64,000 nt of DNA from Opitutales bacterium (GTDB lineage: Bacteria > Verrucomicrobiota > Verrucomicrobiia > Opitutales > UBA953). Under the pieces are notes generated by a model. The model saw only the letters and a list, made by a program, of their open reading frames with translations, made no database searches and was not told the DNA's origin. Each line of letters opens with the position of its first letter. Position 1 is the stretch's first letter. A program made the translations under genes and the position numbers. Shown in pieces: positions 10,055 through 18,997 of this stretch. The stretch is from assembly GCA_030725715.1 (NCBI GenBank), contig JANRFG010000006.1:38947-102946 (forward strand), written 5' to 3'.

Positions 10055-11551
10055 ATGCAATCCGACATTGGTCTCATCGGTCTGGCCGTCATGGGTCAGA
10101 ACCTCGCCCTCAACATCGCCGACCACGGCTTCGCGATCTCGGTCTACAACCGCACGACCGCCAAGACCGACGAGTTCGTGAAGGAAAACCCGAACACCCC
10201 GGGCAAGCTGACCGGCTGCCCCACCATGAAGGACTTCGCGGCCTCCCTGAAGAAGCCCCGCAAGGCCGTCATCCTCGTCAAGGCCGGCGGCCCGACCGAC
10301 GCCGTGATCAACGAGCTCGCCGCGGTCTTCGAGCCGGGCGACATCATCATCGACGGCGGCAACGCCCTCTGGACCGACACCATCCGCCGCGAACGCGAAC
10401 TCAAGGCCAAGGGCCTCCGCTTCATCGGCTCCGGCGTCTCCGGCGGCGAAGAAGGCGCCCGTTTCGGACCGTCCCTCATGCCCGGTGGCGACCCCGCCGC
10501 CTGGGCCGAGCTCAAGCCCATCTGGGAAGCCGTCGCCTCCAAGGTCGATGCCGTCACCGGCGTCGAACTCACCGGCGCGACCCCCGGCAAGCCCATCAAG
10601 GGCGGCGTCCCCTGCGTGGCCCACATCGGCCCCGACGGCGCCGGCCACTACGTGAAGATGGTCCACAACGGCATCGAGTACGGCGACATGCAGATGATCT
10701 GCGAAGCCTACGACCTCATGCGCGGCCTCCTGGGCATGACCCCGGACGAGATCGGCTCCACCTTCGAAGAATGGAACAAGGGCGACCTGAACTCCTTCCT
10801 CATCGAGATCACCGCCAAGGTGCTCAAGCAGAAGGACCCTGAGACCGGCGTGCCGCTGGTCGACGTCATCCTCGACACCGCCGGCCAGAAGGGCACGGGC
10901 AAGTGGACGAGCGCCAACGCCCTCGACATGGGCGTCGCCGCCCCGACCATCGCCGAAGCCGTCTTCGCCCGCTGCCTCTCCGCCGTGAAGGACGAGCGCG
11001 TCAAGGCCGCCAAGGTCCTCCGCGGCCCGAAGCGCGCGATGACGAATCCCGACAAGGCCAAGGTCATCGAACAGATCCGGGACGCCCTCTACTGCTCCAA
11101 GATCTGCTCCTACGCCCAGGGCTTCCAGCTCATGCGCGAGGCCCAGAACGAGTACAAGTGGAAGCTCAACTTCGGCGAGATCGCCCAGATCTGGCGCGGC
11201 GGTTGCATCATCCGCGCGAGCTTCCTGCAGAAGATCACCGAAGCCTTCGCCAAGAAGCGCTCGCTGGATAACCTGCTCCTCGACCCGTACTTCAAGAAGA
11301 CCGTCAAGAAGGCCCAGAAGAACTGGCGCAAGGTCATCGCCCTCGCGGTGAAGCACGGCATCCCCGTGCCGACCCTCGGTTCGGCGCTCTCGTACTTCGA
11401 CTCGTACCGCACCGAAGACCTCCCGCAGAACCTGCTCCAGGGTCAGCGCGACTTCTTCGGCGCCCACACCTACGAGCGCAAGGACAAGCCCCGCGGCGAG
11501 TTCTTCCACATCGACTGGCCGGATCCCAAGCGCCCGCAGATCAAGGCCTGA
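10055..11551 (+). CDS. gnd: 6-Phosphogluconate dehydrogenase, decarboxylating
   Basis: Oxidatively decarboxylates 6-phosphogluconate to ribulose 5-phosphate with NADP+ in the pentose phosphate pathway. The 498-residue protein has the Rossmann start [13 protein letters not shown], the signature [17 protein letters not shown], and the catalytic Lys/Asn region [16 protein letters not shown]. It is some 25-30 residues longer than E. coli Gnd (468). The ATG at 10055 lacks a Shine-Dalgarno sequence (the leader is TTGGCTCCTCTT). Codons are strongly C-ending, as in the atp operon, suggesting high expression. A strong terminator follows 20 nt after the stop. Confidence 0.95.
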   Translation: MQSDIGLIGLAVMGQNLALNIADHGFAISVYNRTTAKTDEFVKENPNTPGKLTGCPTMKDFAASLKKPRKAVILVKAGGPTDAVINELAAVFEPGDIIIDGGNALWTDTIRRERELKAKGLRFIGSGVSGGEEGARFGPSLMPGGDPAAWAELKPIWEAVASKVDAVTGVELTGATPGKPIKGGVPCVAHIGPDGAGHYVKMVHNGIEYGDMQMICEAYDLMRGLLGMTPDEIGSTFEEWNKGDLNSFLIEITAKVLKQKDPETGVPLVDVILDTAGQKGTGKWTSANALDMGVAAPTIAEAVFARCLSAVKDERVKAAKVLRGPKRAMTNPDKAKVIEQIRDALYCSKICSYAQGFQLMREAQNEYKWKLNFGEIAQIWRGGCIIRASFLQKITEAFAKKRSLDNLLLDPYFKKTVKKAQKNWRKVIALAVKHGIPVPTLGSALSYFDSYRTEDLPQNLLQGQRDFFGAHTYERKDKPRGEFFHIDWPDPKRPQIKA

Positions 11552-11570
11552 GCGCCTTGACCGGCAACAG

Positions 11571-11602
11571 AAAGGGCGTCCGCAAGGACGCCCTTCTTCT
11601 TT
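11571..11602 (+). terminator. Rho-independent terminator of gnd
   Basis: A perfect 10-bp stem AAGGGCGTCC / GGACGCCCTT with a GCAA tetraloop is followed by CTTCTTT. It lies 20 nt after the gnd stop. Confidence 0.9.
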
Positions 11603-11642
11603 GCGCGCATAGGTCAGACCTCACGCCTCACGCCTACCCATC

Positions 11643-11764
11643 GGTAGGGTCAGCACTGCGTGCTGACCTAGTCGCATCTTTTACAATGAGTAGCACACTA
11701 GAATGCCAAACGCGGCGGCGCCAGCACCCATCACCCTAGGTCAGCACGCAGTGCTGACCCTACC
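11643..11764. repeat. REPIN-like doublet: two inverted GTAG-flanked palindromes
   Basis: Two 29-bp elements at 11643-11671 and 11736-11764 are perfect inverted copies of each other, separated by 64 bp. Each begins (reading inward) with GGTAG, followed by an imperfect palindrome GGTCAGCAC-TGC-GTGCTGACC. A GTAG tetranucleotide in front of a short palindrome, present twice in opposite orientation, is the layout of REPINs mobilised by RAYT transposases. No RAYT gene is in this window. The element fills the convergent gap between gnd and the TolC-like gene. Confidence 0.8.
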
Positions 11765-11772
11765 AAGGAAAG

Positions 11773-13149
11773 TCACTGGGCGGACCAACCGCCGCCCGTG
11801 GCCGCGGCGAGGCGCACGGCGACCTGCCGGCGTTCCCACACGACCATCGAAAGCGTGCGCGCGGCCAGCGCTTCGTCGCGGCGCGCGAGCGTGAGCTCGT
11901 TCTCGTTGGCGAGGCCGGCCTTTCGGCGGGCTTCGGCGTTGGCAAGGCGGGAGCGCACGGCGGCGAGCACGCGGGCGGTGAGTTCTTCCTGGAGCGCGAG
12001 TTCGCGGAGATCGGCGAGCGCGTCCTCGACCTCACGGAAGGCGCCGAGCACGGCCTTGGTCCATTCGGCGCCGGAGCCGTCGATCCGCGCGCGCGCGGCC
12101 TCGAGGTTCGCTTCGCGACGACCCGCATCGAAGATGGGGAGGTCGATCGCAGGAGTGAGGCTCCAGAAACCGGCGGCACCGCGGCCGATCTGCGAAGCCG
12201 GGTCGGCCTGCCAGCCGGCCTGGCCGGTCAACGTGACGGAAGGATAGAAATCCGCGCGAGCCGCGCCTTCGCGGGAGACCGCGGCGTCGAGACGCGCGGC
12301 GGCGGCGGCGAGGTCGGGACGACGCAGCAGGAGCTCGGACGGCACGCCCGCGCCGAAGCCGGGCATCGTGGCGACGCCTTGGGCGACCGGGAGGCTTTCG
12401 CCGGGAGCGGCGCCGATGAGCGCGCGCAGCGCGTTCTCCGCGGCGGCGAGGCGACGGCGTCCGAGGCCTTCGTCGACCTTGGCCTGCGCGGCGGCGAGGC
12501 GCGCGGAGGAGAGCGGATCGGAGTCGATCAGGCCGGCGGCGACGGTCTGCTCGACGAGTTCCATCTCGCGGAAGCGCGTGGCGAATTCGGTCTCGAGGAA
12601 AGCGAGCTGCTCACGGGCGCCGCGGACGGCGAACCAGAGACGGGCGACTTCGGCGGACAAGGCGAGGTCGGCCTGCGCGGCGGTGAACTTCGCGGCGCGG
12701 ACGTCCGCTTCGGCGGCCTGCGACTTCGCGGCCTCACGGCCCCAGATATCGAGTTCCCACGAAGCCTTGGCGGCGACGGCGGTGACATCCGTACGGCGCG
12801 GGATGCCCGGAGGGAAACGTCCGTTGGCGACGGAAATACGGGAAGCCTCCTGGCCGGCGGCGAGGGAGAGCGCGGGCTGGTCACCGGCATCCGCGGCGCG
12901 GAGCAAGGCGACGGCTTCGCGCTGACGCGCGCGGGCGAGCGCGAGGTCGGGGCTCCCCTTGCGGGCGCGGGCGAGGAGATCGAGCAGCGCAGGGTCGGCG
13001 AACGCTTCGGCCCACTTCGCGTCCGCGACGACGCCGGCCTGCGAGAACGCGGCGGGCGCGGTCGGCGCGGACGGCCTGACCGCCGGATCGTGCGCGCAGC
13101 CCGCGAGCGCGAGCGCCGCGAGCAGGAACGACTTATTTGCCCGGCGCAT
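11773..13149 (-). CDS. TolC/NodT-family outer-membrane efflux lipoprotein
   Basis: The outer-membrane channel of the tripartite exporter encoded upstream. The 458-residue protein starts with a lipoprotein signal ending in the lipobox LAGC (Cys about residue 18). It contains two OEP repeats rich in Ala coiled-coil helices (about residues 60-240 and 265-450), with the family motif LLLRRPDLAAAAARLDAA and DFYPSVTLTGQAGW. It overlaps the adaptor gene by 17 nt, so it is the last gene of the operon. Substrate is unknown. Confidence 0.88.
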   Translation of the reverse strand: MRRANKSFLLAALALAGCAHDPAVRPSAPTAPAAFSQAGVVADAKWAEAFADPALLDLLARARKGSPDLALARARQREAVALLRAADAGDQPALSLAAGQEASRISVANGRFPPGIPRRTDVTAVAAKASWELDIWGREAAKSQAAEADVRAAKFTAAQADLALSAEVARLWFAVRGAREQLAFLETEFATRFREMELVEQTVAAGLIDSDPLSSARLAAAQAKVDEGLGRRRLAAAENALRALIGAAPGESLPVAQGVATMPGFGAGVPSELLLRRPDLAAAAARLDAAVSREGAARADFYPSVTLTGQAGWQADPASQIGRGAAGFWSLTPAIDLPIFDAGRREANLEAARARIDGSGAEWTKAVLGAFREVEDALADLRELALQEELTARVLAAVRSRLANAEARRKAGLANENELTLARRDEALAARTLSMVVWERRQVAVRLAAATGGGWSAQ

Positions 13150-14056
13150 CTTGGGAAGCGTCGATATAGACGTCCATCTGCTGGCCGACGAAGAGCGAGC
13201 GGCCCGTCGGGCGGTCGAACTGGTAGATCACCTGCAGGACGCGCGTGTCGACGCGCTCGACGCTCGCGCCGGTGAGGGAGGTCTTCGGGATGACGAAGGG
13301 CTCGATGCGGACGAACTTCAGCGCGATGGAGCGATCCTGGCCGCCGGCGAGGGAGCTCTCGCCCTTGAGGTAGCCCTTGGCGGGCAGGCCTTCGCGCATG
13401 CGCGTGGCGAGCTGCTCGTCGACGTCGCAGCGGATCTGCAGGCGCGTGATATCGCCGAGGACGACCGGGGCCTTGGCGCCGGCGGCGACGAACTCGCCGG
13501 CGCGGACGCCGACCTGGAGCACGGTGGCGGCGATGGGCGAACGGAGGACGAGACGGTCGAGCAGCACGGCGGTCTGGTCGAGCTGGGCCTGAGCGAGCGC
13601 GAGCTTCGCCTGGGCTTCCTTGGCGGCCATCTGGTAGGAGAGCAGGTCGGCGGCGGAGACCGCGCCGCTGTCCTTGATGCCGGTCCAGCGGCGGGCGGCG
13701 TCGGCGGCGCGCTCGGCCGTGGCGGCCGCGGCGTCGACGGCGGCCTTCTGCACGGCGTGCTGGGCGCGGAGGTCGCGGTCGTCGAGCGTGAGGATCGGAT
13801 CGCCGGCCTTCACCTTGTCCCAGACCTTCACGTGGACCTTGGCGACCGTGCCGGAAGTCGGCGAACCGAGGAGCGTGTTCTCGGCGACGGCTTCGATCAG
13901 GCCCGCGGCGGCGATGAGGCCGTCCTTGTCGCGGGTGGCCGGTTCGTAGGGCGGCGGCTTGATGGGCGCTTCGGTGGCCGTGCCGCGGGTGAGCTGCAAG
14001 GCGGCGCCGGCGCCGGCGAGGGCGAGGGCGAAGAGCAGGATGCGTTTCTTGAACAT
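13133..14056 (-). CDS. HlyD/MacA-like periplasmic adaptor (membrane fusion protein)
   Basis: Bridges the inner-membrane ABC permease and the TolC-like channel. The 307-residue protein has an N-terminal anchor (residues 4-22), a biotinyl-lipoyl half at about 55-95 (TVAKVHVKVWDKVKAGDPILTLDDRDL), an Ala-rich alpha-hairpin (about 95-170), the second lipoyl half (LRSPIAATVLQVGVRAGEFV), and beta-barrel and membrane-proximal regions. It starts 8 nt after the ATPase stop. Confidence 0.88.
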   Translation of the reverse strand: MFKKRILLFALALAGAGAALQLTRGTATEAPIKPPPYEPATRDKDGLIAAAGLIEAVAENTLLGSPTSGTVAKVHVKVWDKVKAGDPILTLDDRDLRAQHAVQKAAVDAAAATAERAADAARRWTGIKDSGAVSAADLLSYQMAAKEAQAKLALAQAQLDQTAVLLDRLVLRSPIAATVLQVGVRAGEFVAAGAKAPVVLGDITRLQIRCDVDEQLATRMREGLPAKGYLKGESSLAGGQDRSIALKFVRIEPFVIPKTSLTGASVERVDTRVLQVIYQFDRPTGRSLFVGQQMDVYIDASQDAPGK

Positions 14057-14064
14057 AAGGGGAA

Positions 14065-14793
14065 TCAGAGATGCGTCGTATCGAGGAGCTTCGGGTCGTC
14101 GACCACGCGGCTGATGCGGCCGTCTTCCATCTCCGCGATACGGTCGGCGAAACGGAAGATGCGGTGGTCGTGCGTCACGACGACGACGCAGCGTTCGGGC
14201 GAGCGGGACAGGTCGCGGACCATCTGCATGATCTGGGCGCCGGTGTCCTTATCGAGGGCCGAGGTCGGTTCGTCGCAGATCAGCAGCGGCGGTTCGTGCA
14301 CGAGGGCGCGGGCGATGGCGACGCGCTGCTGCTGGCCGCCGGAGAGCGCGTTGGGGCGGCCTTCCTCGCGGCCCTTGAGGCCGACCTTGTCGAGGATCGC
14401 CAGGGCGCGGGCGTGGGCTTCGTCGAAGGGACGTCCCTGGATGAGCAGCGGCACCATCACGTTCTCGACGACCGTGAGCGTCGGGATGAGGTTGAAGGAC
14501 TGGAAGACGAAGCCGAGGCTCCGGCGGCGGAAGGTCGTGAGCGCTTCCTGGCCGAGCCCGTCGAGGCGCTGGCCGAAGACCTCGACCGTGCCGGCCTGGG
14601 GGGTGAGCGTGCCCGCGATGACGGAGAGCAGCGTCGTCTTCCCGCAACCGGACGGACCGACGAGCATGATGAGCTCGCCGCGGCGGGCTTCGAAATCGGC
14701 CTGCTTGAGGGCGACGACGCGGTTCTCCGGCGTGCCGAAGAACATGTCGACGCCGGTGGCGCGGAAGGCGACGGTGTGGGCTGGGTGGCTCAT
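14065..14793 (-). CDS. ABC transporter ATP-binding protein (MacB/LolD/DevA type)
   Basis: The ATPase of the exporter. The 242 residues show Walker A GPSGCGKTT near residue 45, the Q-loop FVFQSFNLIPTLTVVENV, signature LSGGQQQRVAIARAL, Walker B LLICDEPTSALD and the H-loop VVTHD. The LPTLTVxENV and LSGGQQQR style is typical of ATPases that pair with FtsX-type permeases. The ATG at 14793 overlaps the permease stop as ATGA. Confidence 0.92.
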   Translation of the reverse strand: MSHPAHTVAFRATGVDMFFGTPENRVVALKQADFEARRGELIMLVGPSGCGKTTLLSVIAGTLTPQAGTVEVFGQRLDGLGQEALTTFRRRSLGFVFQSFNLIPTLTVVENVMVPLLIQGRPFDEAHARALAILDKVGLKGREEGRPNALSGGQQQRVAIARALVHEPPLLICDEPTSALDKDTGAQIMQMVRDLSRSPERCVVVVTHDHRIFRFADRIAEMEDGRISRVVDDPKLLDTTHL

Positions 14794-15980
14794 CCGCGGA
14801 AGACGGAGGCGGCGTCGACGCGCGACACCTTGATGATGCCGATGACGGCGGAGACGAAGCTGATGCCCAGCACGAGGGCGAACGTCGCCCAGAGGATCTG
14901 CGGATACATCACGAAAGGCGGCATGCCCTTCTCGATCATCACGCGGCCGATGGCCTGCGCCATCCCGGCCCCGAGGCCGAAGCCGATGAGCCCCGCGGTG
15001 AAGGCCTGCACGAAGAGCATGCGCGCGATGACGCCCATGCCCGCGCCCATCGCCTTGATCGCGGCGAAATACTTCAGATTCTCGAGCACGAAGGAGTAGA
15101 ACGTCTGGCCCGAGATCGCGATGCCCACGAACAGGCCGAGCAGCACCGCGGTGCCGAAGGAGAACGGGATGCCCGTGTTGGTCCAGAACCACCAGAACGT
15201 ATTGCGGGCCAGGCTCCGCTCGCCCCAGCTCCAGATCACCGTGTCGGACGTCCAGGCCTTGAGGTCGGTGTCGCGCTCGATGCGGTCGCAGAGCTCGGCG
15301 GGGGCGACGCCCTTCTGCGGCTCGACGAGCATGAAGCTCAGCGTGCGGCGGGCGCCGAGGGTGTAGCCCTTGGCGCGGTCGTAGGTGGTGTAGACGAACG
15401 GACCGCCCGTGAAGGCGCGCTTGACCCGGCAGATGCCGACGATGCGGGCCTGGATGTCGTTGATCTCGAACGTGTCGCCGACTTGGAGCGGCGTGTTCTT
15501 GGGCTTGCCGTCGGGTCCGACGCTCATGCGACCCATCAGCGCGGCGCCCCATTCGTCGACGATGACGGTGTCCGGCAGGCGCAGGTCCTCGATGCGTCCC
15601 TGCGAAAGGACGGCCGGCGCGCCGGCGAAGGTGTCGGCGTCGATGCCGACGAGGGTGATCAGCTTGAAGTTGCCGTCCTGCATGCGCGCCTGGACGAAGG
15701 ACGTGTGGAGCGGGGCGGCCCAGGCGACGCCGTCGACGGAGCGCACGCGGCCGAGGTCGGTGTCGCGGAGCGGCTTGGCGTCGTTGACCTGCTCGACCAT
15801 CGGGTCGCTGACCCAGACCTGCGCGCGGATGTTGACCATCGGCGTGTAGGTCCAGCTCATGATGCCGAAGAAGACCGAGCTCTGCTGGGCCATCAGGAGC
15901 GCCGAGAAGGCCAGCCCGCACAGGAGCATCGCCAGCTTGGCGCGGTCTCCGAAGAGCATGTTGAGGGCGAGGCGATACAT
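14790..15980 (-). CDS. FtsX-family ABC permease (DevC/MacB-like)
   Basis: The inner-membrane component of the exporter. The 396-residue protein has one N-terminal membrane helix (about 17-35), a large periplasmic domain (about 45-265), and three C-terminal helices (about 270-300, 320-345 and 360-385). It ends in VSRVDAASVFRG, the usual FtsX C-terminal pattern. The motif AQVWVSDPMVEQVNDAKPLRDTDLGRV marks the DevC-like group. It is the first gene of the operon permease-ATPase-adaptor-TolC, whose ends all overlap or nearly touch. Confidence 0.88.
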   Translation of the reverse strand: MYRLALNMLFGDRAKLAMLLCGLAFSALLMAQQSSVFFGIMSWTYTPMVNIRAQVWVSDPMVEQVNDAKPLRDTDLGRVRSVDGVAWAAPLHTSFVQARMQDGNFKLITLVGIDADTFAGAPAVLSQGRIEDLRLPDTVIVDEWGAALMGRMSVGPDGKPKNTPLQVGDTFEINDIQARIVGICRVKRAFTGGPFVYTTYDRAKGYTLGARRTLSFMLVEPQKGVAPAELCDRIERDTDLKAWTSDTVIWSWGERSLARNTFWWFWTNTGIPFSFGTAVLLGLFVGIAISGQTFYSFVLENLKYFAAIKAMGAGMGVIARMLFVQAFTAGLIGFGLGAGMAQAIGRVMIEKGMPPFVMYPQILWATFALVLGISFVSAVIGIIKVSRVDAASVFRG

Positions 15981-16029
15981 CGGAGACGGCGGACCGGGAG
16001 AGTCTCACCTGAACAAGCCCTGCGTCAAC

Positions 16030-16064
16030 GGGAAGTCAAACGGCCCGGACATTGTCCGGGCCGT
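16030..16064 (-). terminator. Hairpin terminator after the small four-helix membrane gene
   Basis: An 11-bp perfect stem ACGGCCCGGAC / GTCCGGGCCGT with a 3-nt loop lies at 16040-16064. On the minus strand it is followed by TTTGACTT, a weak T-tract. It separates the upstream minus-strand gene from the export operon. Confidence 0.7.
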
Positions 16065-16089
16065 CGTGACCGAAACGTGACTCAGACGC

Positions 16090-16482
16090 TTACGGGGCGA
16101 CCGGTGCGGTGGCGCCGACCTTGAACATCAGCGTGCTCTTGAAGAAGTCCGGGCCCCAGGAGGCGTTGACGGACCAGGCGGCGACGAGGAGGACGAGGGC
16201 GATCGAGAAGCAGCGGACGACCTTGGCCTTGTCTTCGCTCTTGGCGCCGGCGTGCAGGAGACCGACCGCACCGAGGGCGAAGATCGGGTGGAACCAAGAG
16301 ATCGGCTTGGCCGTGTAGAACAGGGTGACGATGCCGACGACGAGGTTGATGTCGACGAGGACGGCGACGATACGCTGCAAGACGGGCTTCGGACCCTTGG
16401 TCAGCGCCACGATGATGACGGCGAGGACCAGGACGAGGAGGAGGGAACCGTAGTGCTTGTGGGCGGTGAGGAGCGGAGACAT
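16090..16482 (-). CDS. Small four-helix membrane protein, cytochrome-b-like family
   Basis: A 130-residue protein of four membrane helices with conserved-looking residues at helix ends: His in TAHKHYGSLLL, VLVDINLVVGI, FHPIFALGAVGLLHAG and a final hydrophobic helix. This pattern resembles the small 'cytochrome B' / YisL-like membrane proteins of Bacteroidetes and relatives, where the histidines could bind heme; neither heme nor function is shown. It stands alone, with a hairpin terminator after it. Confidence 0.6.
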   Translation of the reverse strand: MSPLLTAHKHYGSLLLVLVLAVIIVALTKGPKPVLQRIVAVLVDINLVVGIVTLFYTAKPISWFHPIFALGAVGLLHAGAKSEDKAKVVRCFSIALVLLVAAWSVNASWGPDFFKSTLMFKVGATAPVAP

Positions 16483-16532
16483 GCCCCCACCTTGGACCCT
16501 GCCCGCCCCGATTCAAGCCCTCCCGCAGGTTT

Positions 16533-17231
16533 TCAGCGGTCTTCCGGGAAGAGATACCGGAAGAACCAGGCGGCCAAGGCAGCGCCGAGGAGCTGGACGC
16601 CCACTTCGGCCAGGACGCGCGGCGCCATCTTGGCGAGGTAGACCGTCTCGGTGACGAAGGCCTTGGTGCCCTCCAGCCCCTCGGAGAGCGCGGCGCAGGC
16701 CCCGAAGAGCGACGAGGCCAACGCCGTGGCCGGATTGATGGACGACCCGAAATCACTGAAGATGCCCGCCACGCCGAGGGCGGCCAAGGCGATCGCAAAG
16801 CCATAGTAGCTGTTCCCGGCGGTCAGCCGGGACGTGCCGACCATCAGGACGACGAACGCGAAGAGGAAGGTGCCGAGCAGTTCGATGGTCGCGGAAGCCA
16901 GGAAACCTTCGAAGGCGGGCGAGCCCAGGGCGTCCACGGCGGCCTTGGCTCGCTCCGTATCATGACCGATCAGGGCGCCGGCGACGAGGGCCGCGACGAG
17001 CGCGGCGAGGAGCTGGACGCCGATGAAGGCGCCGAGGGCGCGGGTGCCGATCCGGCCACGGAGACGGAAGGCCAGCGTGACGGCCGGGCTGTAGTGCGGG
17101 AGCGAGACCGGCGCGCCCATGTAGACCAACGCGCAGAGCAGCGCGGCGACCGGCAGCGGACCTCCGCTCACCAGGACGGCGAGGCACAGGAAGAAGGTGC
17201 CGACGGCCTCGACGAGGAGCTTGTTCCGCAT
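16533..17231 (-). CDS. Divergent aquaporin/MIP-family channel
   Basis: A 232-residue protein with six hydrophobic helices arranged as two homologous halves. It has the MIP N-terminal VEAVGTFFLCLAV and a half-helix motif in each repeat. The first motif reads PHYSPAVTLAF instead of HFNPAVTLA, and the second reads SSINPATALA, where Thr replaces the Arg of the usual NPAR. The selectivity-filter Arg is therefore absent. The fold assignment is good; the transported substrate cannot be inferred. Confidence 0.75.
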   Translation of the reverse strand: MRNKLLVEAVGTFFLCLAVLVSGGPLPVAALLCALVYMGAPVSLPHYSPAVTLAFRLRGRIGTRALGAFIGVQLLAALVAALVAGALIGHDTERAKAAVDALGSPAFEGFLASATIELLGTFLFAFVVLMVGTSRLTAGNSYYGFAIALAALGVAGIFSDFGSSINPATALASSLFGACAALSEGLEGTKAFVTETVYLAKMAPRVLAEVGVQLLGAALAAWFFRYLFPEDR

Positions 17232-17276
17232 CCCGTCAATCTCTCCGTTCCTGGGCCGGGCTCAAGCGCGGAGTCC

Positions 17277-18428
17277 TCAGCGCGCGCCGCCGGCGGTCAG
17301 CCAGTTCTCGCTGAACGAGGCCATCTCCTCGAAGCCGGGCAGACGGCGGGTCTTGTAGCGCAGCTCGCGCGCCGCCTCTTCCTGCGCCGCATAGAGCGAG
17401 GTGAGCGTGGCGTGCAGAGGGGTCTTCTGGTTCTTGTTATCGACGAGCCAGAAGCCGACCTGTTCGCCGGCCACGACCTCGTTGTTGTAATACTGCCAGA
17501 AGAGGACCATCGCCGGCTTCCACGAGAGGAACTTCGTGAGGATCTCGCGGTTGCGCTGCTCGTGCTTCGCGCCGTCCCCGCCGCAGGCCTTCCAGGAAAG
17601 CCCGCATTCGCCGATTAAGACGCGCTTCGCCGGCAGGCCCGCCTTGGGCGGCAGCTGGGCGTTGACATAATCGAGGGTGGCGCGGACTTCTTCGGCCGGC
17701 AGCAGCTGGCAGTCGTAGGCGGAGTAGGAGACGAAATCGACGGCGAGCTTCGGCAGCACCGCGTTGACCATGCGCTGGCGGCCGTCCTTCATCGCGTCCC
17801 GGACGCGGTTCACTTCGGCGTAGGTGTAGACCCGGCACTTCGTGTAGGGGACTTCGGCGCGCGCGTCGTCGACGGCCTTCTGACGGAGGGCGAACCACTC
17901 GATCATCGCGGCGATCCGTTCCGGCGGCGCGTCCTTCTTCACGTCCTGTCCGGGCAGGAGGTACCAGTCGCCTTCCCAGTGTCCGATGAAGAAAGTCTTC
18001 CCCGTCGTGTCGTAACGCGTGAGCAGATCCTTGGTGAAGAGATACATCGCGTTGTATTCGCGACGGCGGAGTTCCGGGGTGAGGCCCTTGGTCCAGGCGT
18101 CGTTGGACCGGTACCAGATGACGTAGTGCGTGAACGGCATCGCGATGTACGGCGTCAGCTGACCGCCCGAGACGGCGTCGATCTTGAGGATGCGCGAGCC
18201 CATCGCCGAGATGCCCTTGGCGGCTTCGAGCACCGCCGGGTCCTTGGTGAACTTGTATGCCGGACCGAAGGCCTGGGTGCCGACGACCTGGGGGAACGCG
18301 TCAGGCATCGTCGGGACGGCCGGCAGCGGCGTCATCTCGAGCTGCGGGGACGGACGGTTCTTCTGCGCGGTCAGGAGGGTCGGGAAAAGCAGGAAGACTC
18401 CCAGTAGGAGACGGAGGGTTGGACTCAT
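17277..18428 (-). CDS. Secreted protein, possible TIM-barrel glycosidase-like fold
   Basis: A 383-residue protein with a signal peptide (hydrophobic LRLLLGVFLLFPTLL, cleavage likely after LTA). The mature part has alternating helices and strands with FFIGHWEGDWYLLP near residue 150 and VLIGECGLSW near residue 270. Acidic residues at strand ends in this spacing recall retaining glycosidases of clan GH-A, but I do not recognise a family and the activity is inference. The ATG at 18428 was chosen because it begins the signal peptide; the open frame continues upstream without one. It diverges from the small gene at 18505. Confidence 0.65.
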   Translation of the reverse strand: MSPTLRLLLGVFLLFPTLLTAQKNRPSPQLEMTPLPAVPTMPDAFPQVVGTQAFGPAYKFTKDPAVLEAAKGISAMGSRILKIDAVSGGQLTPYIAMPFTHYVIWYRSNDAWTKGLTPELRRREYNAMYLFTKDLLTRYDTTGKTFFIGHWEGDWYLLPGQDVKKDAPPERIAAMIEWFALRQKAVDDARAEVPYTKCRVYTYAEVNRVRDAMKDGRQRMVNAVLPKLAVDFVSYSAYDCQLLPAEEVRATLDYVNAQLPPKAGLPAKRVLIGECGLSWKACGGDGAKHEQRNREILTKFLSWKPAMVLFWQYYNNEVVAGEQVGFWLVDNKNQKTPLHATLTSLYAAQEEAARELRYKTRRLPGFEEMASFSENWLTAGGAR

Positions 18429-18504
18429 GGGGCGGACCTCAGGGTGAGGGACTTGTATTGTCCGAGTTCGACACCCTTCCTTCAAGCCCGTTCCCACCCA
18501 CACC

Positions 18505-18960
18505 ATGAACACCACCCAAGCCACCCTCGCCGCCGTGCTCCTCGCCGTCGGCGTCCACACCCACCTCATCGCCGCTCCCGCCAAGGAGACCGGTGCGGCG
18601 GCCGACCCCGATCACGCCCGCCTCGTCGCCGCCCGCAAGGCGGCTTTGGAGCTGCCCGAGATCGCCGCGGCCGAACAGCAGGCCAAGGCCGACCGAGCCC
18701 TCACCACCAAGGCCTACGCGGAATACAAGACCGCCCGGAAACGCTCGAACGACTCCGAAGCGGCCTACCGCAAGGCCTACGACGAGGCGCTCGGCAAGGT
18801 CGACCCGGCGGCACCGGCGCTCCAGGAGAAGGAGCGCGCGGCCTTCCGCGAACGCATGCTCAAGGCGCGCACGGCCAAGAAGGGCGGCGCGAAGAAGCCG
18901 TCCGCCAAGGACGATGAGGCCGACGACGAACCGACGTCCGACCAGAAGGACGCCGAGTGA
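18505..18960 (+). CDS. Small secreted Ala/Lys-rich helical protein
   Basis: A 151-residue product with a signal peptide (residues 1-24, ending IAAPA) and a mature part that is almost wholly charged, Ala-rich helix, probably a coiled coil. The tail is very basic and then very acidic (AKKGGAKKPSAKDDEADDEP). No family recognised. It ends just before a strong bidirectional hairpin shared with the convergent cystathionine gamma-synthase-like gene. Confidence 0.7.
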   Translation: MNTTQATLAAVLLAVGVHTHLIAAPAKETGAAADPDHARLVAARKAALELPEIAAAEQQAKADRALTTKAYAEYKTARKRSNDSEAAYRKAYDEALGKVDPAAPALQEKERAAFRERMLKARTAKKGGAKKPSAKDDEADDEPTSDQKDAE

Positions 18961-18967
18961 ACCCCGC

Positions 18968-18997
18968 GCGACCCGCCGACCGGCGGGTCGCTTATTT
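18968..18997. terminator. Bidirectional terminator between convergent genes
   Basis: A perfect 10-bp stem GCGACCCGCC / GGCGGGTCGC with a GACC loop is followed by TTATTT on the plus strand. The T-rich end coincides with the TAA stop of the convergent minus-strand gene. Confidence 0.8.

Noticed and set aside
9836-11509. 557-residue minus-strand ORF opposite gnd
   Set aside because: gnd on the plus strand has full family conservation and its own terminator; this is its complement.
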